Below are positions 9,342 to 17,353 of a stretch of 64,000 nucleotides of DNA, piece after piece. The notes below the pieces were generated by a model. That model made no database searches. It saw only the letters and a list, made by a program, of their open reading frames with translations, and was not told the origin of the DNA. The stretch is taken from the NCBI RefSeq assembly GCF_025264665.1, contig NZ_CP073697.1, positions 62,001 to 126,000 on the forward strand, read 5' to 3'. The stretch is from Edaphobacter flagellatus. Its GTDB lineage: Bacteria > Acidobacteriota > Terriglobia > Terriglobales > Acidobacteriaceae. Position 1 is the first letter of the stretch, and every line of letters starts with the position of its first letter. Position numbers and translations under genes: made by a program.

Positions 9342-10392
9342 ATTGCTTCTATTGAGCGGATATCTTCCCGAATGTTTTTTGCCGATGTTTGTGATCAGAA
9401 ACTCGGTAGTTCACTCGAGATGAGGAGCCTTTCAGGGCGATGCTGGCGGAGTGATGGCGAGTTCTGAGGCCTGGAGGAATACTGTTCTGCCTGAGCTCAA
9501 GAACTTGGCATGGAGTTCGAGCGAATACGCGGATGTCGGTTTTGATGGAGACGGTTCGGAGTAATTCCTGGCAGATGAAGAAATGCTTATGGAACACACG
9601 GAGGAGACGAACAACGTACTCGTGGATTCATTCAAGAGCATGATTGTGCAAGCCTTTCTGGAATCAAAAGAAACAGCGCTAGACGTCTCCGCTTCAGTCG
9701 TCACAAAACGCATTTCGCAGGATCGACCCCTAGTTGTTTAGAAGATGCTGTTCTCGGGGAAACCTAACTAGCCCTGGCGGTATGCAGAGGATCTCCCCTT
9801 TCTTCAGAAAGACGCATTTGACTCTCCTCTTGGAAGAGGCAGTGATCGAGGGGCTGCAGATTCCCAGCTGACTATAATGGGGCTTAGCACGTTTCCAGTG
9901 CTGCAAATCAGAAAATGCACCTAGGCGATTATGTCGGATCGAACTGGGTATTTTGCCGTGTCATAGGCCATGGACCCTAAGGGCTATTTGGGTAGAAAGC
10001 CACGCTCCCAGGCCGGTGGAAGAGACGCGCTTGAACAGTTCGTTCAATCTGCCTACGGCACTGCTCATACTGAATTCAATAGGTCGAACCCTGCTAGTCG
10101 CACCGGACCGAAAACTCGCGTCAGCGGTGCGAGCTTTGCCGCAAGATGTTACCTGCTGTTCAAAAACAGTTGCGACACTAGAGGCGTTGTGAAGGAAGGC
10201 ATCGTTGCCCGTCCGCGTCTGTCGTAGATTCCGGCACCCATAGCCAATAAACTGCACTCAAACTGCAAGCGCCCGTCGCGATGTTCAGATAACCCAAATG
10301 GGGCATTACTCGAAGCTAACTATTGATATAGATTAATTTAGCGATTCTTAACCAAATTGCTATTACCCAAACGCTAATCACCTGGTCCAGTT
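9342..10392 (+). other. Gene-free interval with possible gene debris
   Basis: I see no intact gene in this 1,051-base stretch. At 9454-9741 one forward frame stays open except for a single TAA at 9562: MASSEAWRNTVLPELKNLAW lies before the stop and an acidic, helix-prone stretch after it. This could be a decayed small gene, but I do not recognise it. Around 10030-10190 a forward frame (RTLLVAPDRKLASAVRALP) faintly resembles the start of a receiver domain, again without continuation. The last ~80 bases before 10393 are AT-rich (about 10318-10380) and probably hold the promoter of the next gene, but no strong -35/-10 pair stands out. Confidence 0.4.
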
Positions 10393-12624
10393 ATGAATCA
10401 GTTCAAGTTCCTCGCAATGTTTCTTGCATCGACGCTGGCAGGTGCTCAAACCACTATGGTAGGTACTCCGCAATTAAGGGAGAGCGGAGCGCCATCTGAG
10501 GTTGCTGCTCCGGCCTCGTTGAATTCGCCAGCAAGAATTACGACCACAACAGGATCTAAATCTAAATTTTCTGCGAATACCGAGGGTGGAGTCGGGCAGG
10601 GAACCGATTCTGCGTTATCGAATCGCGCAATAAATCCATTTGGCACGCTCAAGACAAATGTTCGAGTCGATAGCCAACGGACGGATCAGGACAGCGCAGA
10701 AGGATTCGAGCGCCGAGTTACATCCAAAGAGATAGAAAACTCGGCCGGAACATTTGGGGATCCATCACGATACATGCAGATGCTGCCGGGAGTTGTCTCA
10801 GACAACGATCAACGAAATGACTTCTTAGTTCGTGGAGGAAATCCCTCCGAGAATCTTTTTATCATCGATAACATCGAGGTCCCGTCGATCAATCAGCTCG
10901 CTCTCTCCGACACAACTGGCGGCTTTGTATCGATGATCGATAACGCAGCCATTCAATACATGACACTTCATACCGATGCATATGACAGTAAGTTCGATCA
11001 ACGCCTGTCATCCATAGTGGAGATCTCGACGCGCCCAGAAGCTCTCGTAAGTTCTCACTCCACGCTGGAAATGGGCCTCGCAGGTGCGGGAGGCTCCATT
11101 ACCCGTCCATGGGGACGGGAAGGATCACTCTTTATCTCCGCAAGGCATAGTGTTTTGCAGTGGATGACAAATGATATTGGCTTGAATGGCGTACCCGTTT
11201 ACAAGAATGGACTCGTTCGCGCGGACAGTCGCATCGATGACAAGAACAACTGGTGGGGGTTGTCTCTGACGGGCATCGATTCAATAAAGATACGGCCGAG
11301 TGCGACCGATACTTTTGAGACAAATCCCTTCGACATTACATATCGAGGATGGAGGAATGTCACCGGGGTCAACTGGCAGCACATCTTTTCAGCGCGCTCA
11401 TTCGGAGTCCTCAGTTTGGCGAACTCACAGCAGTCGCAATATGTTCTCCAAATCGACCAGCTTCAATCGAACGCAACTATCTATGATGAGGATACAAGCG
11501 ATGGCATCACAACCGTCAAATATGATTGGACGTCAGAGATAAACAAGCGGATAACTTGGGAGACTGGCGTTCGCGCGGCAATAGATCGCATGAATTATTT
11601 GGTAAAGCAGCCAATTGGACTACAGAATCCCTATAGCGAAGATCCGCGCCCAATGAACGCGACCTTGACGGATAGAAAATTTGCGACTGCAAATAGCGCC
11701 GAATACAGCCAGGCTACATTTCATCTTCCACTCGAAGCGAAGGTAGTCGTCGGGCAAAGGTTAACGCATTGGGCTCTCGGTGGCCATACAGAATGGACAC
11801 CAAAATTGCTTTTCTCCGCTCCAGTTGCCGGTAGACTGGTTCACGTAGGATATGCCGAATATGTGCAGGCACCTCCATCGCTCTATTTATTGACATTCAA
11901 TAATCAACAGACATTGAAGCCGATTCGTGCGCGCCATGTCACTGTTGGGGTCAAAGTTGTAGATGCGACCCGATTGGGCATAACGGTCGAGGCATATCAG
12001 AAACGATACTCAGACTATCCAGTCGCTTCGGATTATCCGCAGCTTTCGCTGGCCAATATTGCGGATACGTTCGGACAGGCATTTCTGATGTTTCCCATGA
12101 CAAGCAGAGGTAGTGGTCTGGCACGGGGCGTAGAGGGTTCGATTGAGAGCAAACCCGTTTCTCGGCTTCTGCTTACAGCTACCATCACTTATTCGCGAAA
12201 TTGGTTTAGTGGGCTAGACGGCATATTACGGAGAGGTAATTTTGATCTTCCGCTAGTGGCCAATGTGGGGGCCAATTGGCGTCTGGGACGAGGCACTTCA
12301 TTTACGATGCGCTATAGCGTGGCATCCGGCAGGCCATATACACCTGATAACCTCCCCCTAAGCTTCGCACAGAATCGCGATGTATACGATTTGACTCGCA
12401 TTAACGCTGTACGGGCTGCGACATACAGCAGGTTGGATTTTAGGCTTTCGCATAGCTATGTCTTTGATCGTAGAGCACTGACCTGGCATGCGGGGTTGGT
12501 GAATGCTTTGGGTACGACGAACTTTTACTCGAACCAATGGCGGCCACGGTGTCCAACATGCGGTGTTCTCGAGCAAGGACAAATGCCGCTCCTTCCAGAT
12601 GCAGGTATTCAGTATTCCTTTTAG
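10393..12624 (+). CDS. TonB-dependent receptor-like outer-membrane protein (short form, no Cna-B domain)
   Basis: This 743-residue outer-membrane protein has an N-terminal signal (MNQFKFLAMFLASTLAGAQ) and a low-complexity ~80-residue linker. A TonB plug follows (TSKEIENSAGTFGDPSRYMQ, then LPGVVSDND, FLVRGGNPSENLFIIDNIEV), then a predicted ~500-residue beta-barrel with the usual alternating aromatic strands, ending LLPDAGIQYSF with a terminal Phe. It lacks the carboxypeptidase-regulatory domain of the receptor at 5631. Start ATG 10393 follows an AT-rich stretch. Its base composition is visibly lower in GC than genes to the right. The substrate is unknown. It stands next to the minus-strand GTPase operon but converges with it, so co-transcription is excluded. 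Confidence 0.9.
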   Translation: MNQFKFLAMFLASTLAGAQTTMVGTPQLRESGAPSEVAAPASLNSPARITTTTGSKSKFSANTEGGVGQGTDSALSNRAINPFGTLKTNVRVDSQRTDQDSAEGFERRVTSKEIENSAGTFGDPSRYMQMLPGVVSDNDQRNDFLVRGGNPSENLFIIDNIEVPSINQLALSDTTGGFVSMIDNAAIQYMTLHTDAYDSKFDQRLSSIVEISTRPEALVSSHSTLEMGLAGAGGSITRPWGREGSLFISARHSVLQWMTNDIGLNGVPVYKNGLVRADSRIDDKNNWWGLSLTGIDSIKIRPSATDTFETNPFDITYRGWRNVTGVNWQHIFSARSFGVLSLANSQQSQYVLQIDQLQSNATIYDEDTSDGITTVKYDWTSEINKRITWETGVRAAIDRMNYLVKQPIGLQNPYSEDPRPMNATLTDRKFATANSAEYSQATFHLPLEAKVVVGQRLTHWALGGHTEWTPKLLFSAPVAGRLVHVGYAEYVQAPPSLYLLTFNNQQTLKPIRARHVTVGVKVVDATRLGITVEAYQKRYSDYPVASDYPQLSLANIADTFGQAFLMFPMTSRGSGLARGVEGSIESKPVSRLLLTATITYSRNWFSGLDGILRRGNFDLPLVANVGANWRLGRGTSFTMRYSVASGRPYTPDNLPLSFAQNRDVYDLTRINAVRAATYSRLDFRLSHSYVFDRRALTWHAGLVNALGTTNFYSNQWRPRCPTCGVLEQGQMPLLPDAGIQYSF

Positions 12625-12807
12625 TAACTGCGCGAGGTATTGGTATTGAGTATTTTTGCGCCTGGACAAACTCTCGCGCTGCTCAAGTAAGAACTCCCAA
12701 GTGTTTTGTCCAAACTGCGAGCTCGTCGGATGATGGCGAACGAACATAGCACTCTGCCTAGAGCAGATTTGCCAGTATAGTGTATATCTCTTCCGCGGTG
12801 GCTCAAT

Positions 12808-14421
12808 CTAATAGCGCAAGCTCATATCTGTTGTACTCAAAGCACGGTTTACTGGCTTGCCATCCAGAAGGACTGTGAATGTTACACGCCTGTCCAGGTT
12901 CTGCTGATATGAATCGGCATCATGTCTGCCAGGCAACCTATCACCAAGGCCTACGGCAGTAAGAATCGTTGGATCAATGCCACGAGCAACAAACAGGCGC
13001 ATCATCATTTCAGCGCGCTCTCGGCTGAGTTCGGTATTACGATCCTCCGTACCCGTGGAATCCGCATCTCCGAAAATCTTCACCCTCAATTCCTTGCCTT
13101 GTGAGGCGGCTGTAAAAGCTAATTGGCGAATCTGATCACTAACGGTGTCTACGAGTGGGAGTTGCTCCGGAGGAATCTTCGTTGTGTTTACCTCAAAACG
13201 AATTACTTCCTTACTCAGAGCGGCTGCTTCTTCATTCAGCCTTCGCGCGTTCGATAAACGTGGATCAAGGGACAGATATTCTTCCCAATGTTCAGATACT
13301 TTTTTCTCGGACAGGTGATATGCAGGCAGTAACGACCGGGGTTCCACTGCAATTGGATCGTGTAAGCCAACAAGAGAAAACATTGACCAGCCACGATGCG
13401 CTTCAATAATGACGATTCCAGGTTCCCGACGTAGTGCACCAAGGTAGTTTCTCCACCTGATCTCGTCACGCACCTGAACGAACAATGTGAGGAGAAGTAT
13501 TGCCGCCGTAATTCCGAGTGCAACCTTAACCCTTGCATAGGACGGTCTCTCGGAGGTAGCCGCTCCGAGCAAGTAGTCATTCAATCCCGCGTCAATTCCA
13601 ACAATTGGCTTTCCACTTGTCTCGAAAGATACTAGTTGAGAATGAAAATCGCTATGGAGTTGCTCAATTCTGTCTGCAAATCTTGCTTGCAGTTCTTGTG
13701 GCAGTTGCCCACGTACGACCACCGCGAGAATTGCCAATGGCCCGTGCAGAAGCCACACTTTAAACTCTCCAATGTGCAAGACGTCGAGGTCGTCCTGTTT
13801 GTTCGTGGTGAACGAATCGCGAACAAAGTCCTGCAGGGCGGTGAGCATCCCAACAACAAGATCGGCATCTCCCAACAGCCCCGGATGCTTGCTCGATTCA
13901 GCCAGTAAGATCCCTGTCTTTCGATGAATGAGGTACACCTGTTCGACGCGGTAGGTAAGGCTACGCGCGAGAGCGATCTCGCCGAAGCTCTTTCCGGAAC
14001 GTATTGCCTCAAGACGCCAACGCCATCGCTTGAGCGAGATCCCGTCGGCAAGAATAGAGTTCAAAGAGTCCAATGTTTGCTGCAAGGCATGGGCAACAGC
14101 TTTACGCACCGCCTGTCCAACGATGGGAAAGACTGCGTCGGCGAAAAGATTTGGATTCTTCTCGACTGAAGCGCGCAGGGAATCTTCGGCGATTGGCTGA
14201 AGCACGCTCTGCACTCTTCGGTCTCGCTGAATGGAGAGGGAGAGGGCATCGGCGAGTATCTTACTCGTCTCCTGAGTGCGCAGGTTGGGATCGTCGAGGC
14301 GCCTGCGAAGCTCTTCCAGCTCTCGAATCTGGTCGCCGAGTAAGAGGTCACGTAATTCAACGAAGCTGTGCTCAGAAGCTTGTGCCTGTTCGTGCTCCTT
14401 CAAGGTGCTCCTATCGTCCAC
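12808..14421 (-). CDS. OmpA-domain protein with cytoplasmic roadblock-like region and one membrane helix
   Basis: This is the last gene of a four-gene operon; the product has 537 residues. There is no N-terminal signal peptide. Residues 18-60 are charged and helical and start with a motif shared with the preceding gene (ELRDLLLGDQIRELE). Residues ~150-265 (VEQVYLIHRKTGILLAESS, then a GPLAILAVVVRG strand) have the strand/helix pattern of a Roadblock/LC7 or longin-like fold; this is my inference. A membrane helix (about 298-316, VALGITAAILLLTLFVQV) precedes a periplasmic C-terminal OmpA domain (about 405-520) with GDADSTG, an LSxERA-type helix and NLDRRVTFTV, i.e. the Asp and Arg that bind diaminopimelate in peptidoglycan. 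The topology would tie a cytoplasmic sensor or GTPase partner to the cell wall. Confidence 0.88.
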   Translation of the reverse strand: MDDRSTLKEHEQAQASEHSFVELRDLLLGDQIRELEELRRRLDDPNLRTQETSKILADALSLSIQRDRRVQSVLQPIAEDSLRASVEKNPNLFADAVFPIVGQAVRKAVAHALQQTLDSLNSILADGISLKRWRWRLEAIRSGKSFGEIALARSLTYRVEQVYLIHRKTGILLAESSKHPGLLGDADLVVGMLTALQDFVRDSFTTNKQDDLDVLHIGEFKVWLLHGPLAILAVVVRGQLPQELQARFADRIEQLHSDFHSQLVSFETSGKPIVGIDAGLNDYLLGAATSERPSYARVKVALGITAAILLLTLFVQVRDEIRWRNYLGALRREPGIVIIEAHRGWSMFSLVGLHDPIAVEPRSLLPAYHLSEKKVSEHWEEYLSLDPRLSNARRLNEEAAALSKEVIRFEVNTTKIPPEQLPLVDTVSDQIRQLAFTAASQGKELRVKIFGDADSTGTEDRNTELSRERAEMMMRLFVARGIDPTILTAVGLGDRLPGRHDADSYQQNLDRRVTFTVLLDGKPVNRALSTTDMSLRY

Positions 14422-14436
14422 TCCACACCTCGTCGG

Positions 14437-15027
14437 TTACTCCGATGGAGGGGGTTCATCGTTATCAAGCTGAGACGCCATCTCGCGAAGCAGGTCAGAC
14501 ATGAGGGCGCGGTCTGTTTTCTGAGCACGCAGTTCCGCTATTCGCATCTCCATTAATGACCGGGTGCTACCGTGCTGCTGGCTGATCTCTTCAAGAAGCT
14601 TTCTGGATTCCGTCATGAGCTCTTTCCGAAGAGCGCTATCTCCATCCCGCATGGCGGCATCGATGTCATTTAAGCGCTTGGCAAGACTGTTTTGCGCTTC
14701 TTTCATGTCTCGCTCGAGATTGGAGATTAACGACGCACGTTCTTCACTCTCAGCTCTAAGTCGAGCCGTCAATGCTTCCGACTCACTCTTGAAAAACGAT
14801 TCGATCGATTCGAACCGTTTGCGCATAGTGTCCTTTAATTCGGCAGTCTCGCGGATTAGATTTTCCTCCAGCCGAAGAAAACGAGCCTCATAACTCTTGA
14901 TCTGTGATCCGAAAATGATGTCTCGGATCTTGTTGACGCTCGCGGCAGCATCAGGAAGATTCTCTTGAACAGAGGGTGTTATCGGTTCGGACAGCTCGTT
15001 CTCCTGTTGGGTACTAGTTTTCGACAT
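14437..15027 (-). CDS. Coiled-coil protein of the GTPase operon, unknown function
   Basis: This 196-residue soluble, highly charged protein is predicted mostly helical or coiled-coil from about residue 30 to 185 (heptad-like runs such as RLEENLIRETAELKDTMRKR). No signal peptide or membrane segment is visible. Residues 32-50 (VNKIRDIIFGSQIKSYEAR) closely match the N-terminal motif of the adjacent OmpA-domain protein. The gene lies 41 bases after the diguanylate cyclase and 15 bases before the OmpA gene on the same strand, so it is almost certainly co-transcribed and in the same complex or pathway. A scaffold or effector role is inference. I do not recognise a named family. Confidence 0.85.
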   Translation of the reverse strand: MSKTSTQQENELSEPITPSVQENLPDAAASVNKIRDIIFGSQIKSYEARFLRLEENLIRETAELKDTMRKRFESIESFFKSESEALTARLRAESEERASLISNLERDMKEAQNSLAKRLNDIDAAMRDGDSALRKELMTESRKLLEEISQQHGSTRSLMEMRIAELRAQKTDRALMSDLLREMASQLDNDEPPPSE

Positions 15028-15068
15028 TGTTATTTCCGTTCATTGTGAGGTGAAATTGAGTTCAGCTT

Positions 15069-16136
15069 TCATTCAGTCGTGTTCTTTGTGAGAGGGCTAG
15101 TAGAGTACGTTATGTCGAATTCTGACCCGACGACGACTTGGTTTCGGCCATTCCGTTTTGCGCGGTAGAGCGCGTTGTCTGCGATCTGTAGGATGGCCGA
15201 CAGCGTCACGGTACTCTTCGGTGGCCGTGTGTAAACGCCGATACTAACCGTAGTCTTTATAAAATTTTCAGAAGCCGAATTCGGAATTTTCAAATTTTGT
15301 ACGCGTTGACTTATTGTTTCTGCAAGTTGGAGAGCGGCATCGGCATCAATTCCAGGGAGGATAATTGCAAACTCCTCTCCGCCAATACGGGCGACCAAGT
15401 CTGCCGATCTGTGCAATGAATCCTTGAGCAGCCTGCCGATTGAGCGCAAACAGTCATCCCCCGCGCTATGACCAAAGGTGTCATTCAACAATTTGAAGTG
15501 ATCGACATCCATAAACAAAATTGATATTGGTTCACCGGATCGATATGTTCTTCTCAACTCGAGATCGAAGGTATGTTCAAAATGCCTACGGTTATAGACG
15601 CCGGTGAGAGAGTCCTGTATCGAAAGCTCATTCAACCTTTCATTTGCTTTTGCAAGAGCAGCGGCCGATGCTTCCATCTCGCACTGCAGGCGTTTGATCG
15701 TCTTTAGTTGGATCGCTGTCTCGTGAGCGTATATCTGCCATCTCTCGCGCTCTTTATAGAGCTCTTGTACGGATCGGATCAGAAGAAACCTGCGTCCGTT
15801 CAAGGATACAGCGTAAGCAAGCAAGTGAACATCTTCGCCGGAGACATCAGTCTGTGTCCAGAAATCGGACTGAATGCGACCATTTTGCGATTCTTTCCAG
15901 AAAACAGATGCTTCAGGAAGGAACGCCTCCAGAAATGGAAGGTGAGCTGTAAGCGTCTTGCTGCAGTTATCAAAAGCAGTGAGACGGTCAAACCACGTGG
16001 GTGGGGTGTTGATTTGGCACAGGCTCTCGCCCACTGCCTCGAAGACCGCGTAGTCCATTGTTGAGAACAGCTGCGCTAGCGAGCGAGTCTCACGGTCAGT
16101 ATCGAGTTCAATAGTAGCCAATGGGCTCTCAGCCAT
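15069..16136 (-). CDS. GGDEF diguanylate cyclase with N-terminal PAS-like sensor
   Basis: The 355-residue cytoplasmic protein has a PAS-like or unknown sensory domain at about 15-120 (MDYAVFEAVGESLCQIN), a helical/coiled-coil signalling stretch at 125-172, and a GGDEF domain at 173-340. It starts with the usual DSLTGVYNRRHFE. The active-site GGEEF is intact at 252-256, with the metal/substrate segment FMDVDHFKLLND at 208-219. An RSAD sequence at 243-246 lies exactly five residues before GGEEF, matching the allosteric I-site (RxxD), so product inhibition is expected. It makes c-di-GMP from two GTP. Its start overlaps the end of the upstream small GTPase gene by 8 bases, implying translational coupling. 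Confidence 0.93.
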   Translation of the reverse strand: MAESPLATIELDTDRETRSLAQLFSTMDYAVFEAVGESLCQINTPPTWFDRLTAFDNCSKTLTAHLPFLEAFLPEASVFWKESQNGRIQSDFWTQTDVSGEDVHLLAYAVSLNGRRFLLIRSVQELYKERERWQIYAHETAIQLKTIKRLQCEMEASAAALAKANERLNELSIQDSLTGVYNRRHFEHTFDLELRRTYRSGEPISILFMDVDHFKLLNDTFGHSAGDDCLRSIGRLLKDSLHRSADLVARIGGEEFAIILPGIDADAALQLAETISQRVQNLKIPNSASENFIKTTVSIGVYTRPPKSTVTLSAILQIADNALYRAKRNGRNQVVVGSEFDITYSTSPLTKNTTE

Positions 16137-16647
16137 TTTGAATTAGGCGCCTCGCCAGATCGAGAAACATCTCCTCCACTCCTTGCGCAGTTTTCGCACT
16201 AGACAGTCGCACATCCCATCCCTTCTGACAAAGTTTTTCAATCATGTCAGTGTTTACCCGCCACTCCTCAGTTAGATCGGCCTTGTTGAGGGCCAAAATA
16301 AAGGGAACGGATCCGAGGATGTCGGTTACTTTCTGATGAAGTGTGATAGCTGAATCCAACGTTTCCGGGCGCGTTCCATCTGCGACTAGAAGAAAACCGG
16401 AAGCACCGAGGATTTGAGCTGGCTTCAAAGTTCCTAACGGGGATTCGCCTGCAATATCCCATATGACGAGGTTTACAAGGAAATTATCCACCAGGCATTG
16501 CTTCTTATCGATCTTCACGCCGATAGTCGTGTGATATTTTTCGGAAAAAATGGAATGCACGTACCTAGCGATGAGACTCGTCTTGCCGACGCTGAATTCG
16601 CCAACAATACAAATTTTTTTATGGAAAACCCGGGGGGATGGCGCCAC
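16129..16647 (-). CDS. Ras/Rab-like small GTPase
   Basis: This 172-residue, single-domain small GTPase is the first gene of the operon. All G motifs are readable: G1 P-loop GEFSVGKTS (16-24), G2 Thr in YHTTIGVKI (39-46), G3 WDIAGES (63-69), G4 NKAD (121-124), G5 SSAK (149-152). This layout is closer to eukaryotic Rab/Ras than to translation GTPases. The Ras Gln61 position is Glu68 and Thr58 is Ile65. There is no C-terminal cysteine for prenylation. The start is GTG at 16647 with AAAGGA five bases upstream; an in-frame stop lies at 16675-16677. It presumably cycles between GTP and GDP states and acts on the downstream roadblock-like/OmpA protein or the cyclase, by analogy with MglA/MglB. Confidence 0.92.
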   Translation of the reverse strand: MAPSPRVFHKKICIVGEFSVGKTSLIARYVHSIFSEKYHTTIGVKIDKKQCLVDNFLVNLVIWDIAGESPLGTLKPAQILGASGFLLVADGTRPETLDSAITLHQKVTDILGSVPFILALNKADLTEEWRVNTDMIEKLCQKGWDVRLSSAKTAQGVEEMFLDLARRLIQNG

Positions 16648-17353
16648 AATCCTTTGCTCATTTCCTCCATCTCGTCAAAGATGGATTTGAATGCTTGTCC
16701 AGTACAGTGACTTCCTATTTTAAAGCAGAGTCGCTTCCAAAGCAGGAGTCACAGCACAATTTGGAGGTTATCTTTCTGCAGTGGTCGTCACACGCCTGGT
16801 GAGACCTCTTCGCTGCGGCGTGCGATAAATAGCCTTACTGATGATGGATATCTTTGCTCAGCGAGTTAAGGATTGCGGTCCGATCAGAACATATTTCCCA
16901 CGCATGTCCGTTCCCGCACAAGCGCGATGGCAACCGAAGCAATCTCGTTCGGGGATCGGAACGATTCGACATATTACCATGCACGAACATCGCTGATATG
17001 AATCTACGCAGCCCATCGACTAAGCCGTTTAGAAAACATTTTTCTGCTGAGAAACGGAGAAATGTGGAATGTCTACGATCCGATTTTTTGCAAATCTGGC
17101 GCTACAACTTTCAGGTTATTATCAGCCTGCGTGGAGCATGTGATTATCGCGTTCAGGATTAGCAGAGTGGTTGTAACTATTTGATCTACCTTGATTTCCC
17201 TCCCGGTTATTTCTCATACATAGGCTGACCGTCACGACTCTACGGAGTACACATCTCCCTTGAGTGGTGCCAGCTACGGACAAATTTGATGCCCCAGTGC
17301 TCTTGAAGAGAGCGCCTAGCCGCAGTTCGCTCGCTTTCAGGAAGCAATACGCC
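16648..17353. other. Divergent intergenic region between GTPase operon and giant repeat gene
   Basis: About 700 bases separate the divergently transcribed GTPase operon and the giant protein gene. Short frames here (for example one at 16854-17162) have no recognisable protein features and I regard them as chance. The region is relatively AT-rich and must hold both promoters, but I could not pick a convincing -35/-10 pair. AGGAAG at 17339-17344 lies nine bases before ATG 17354 and is a plausible ribosome-binding site. Confidence 0.5.
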
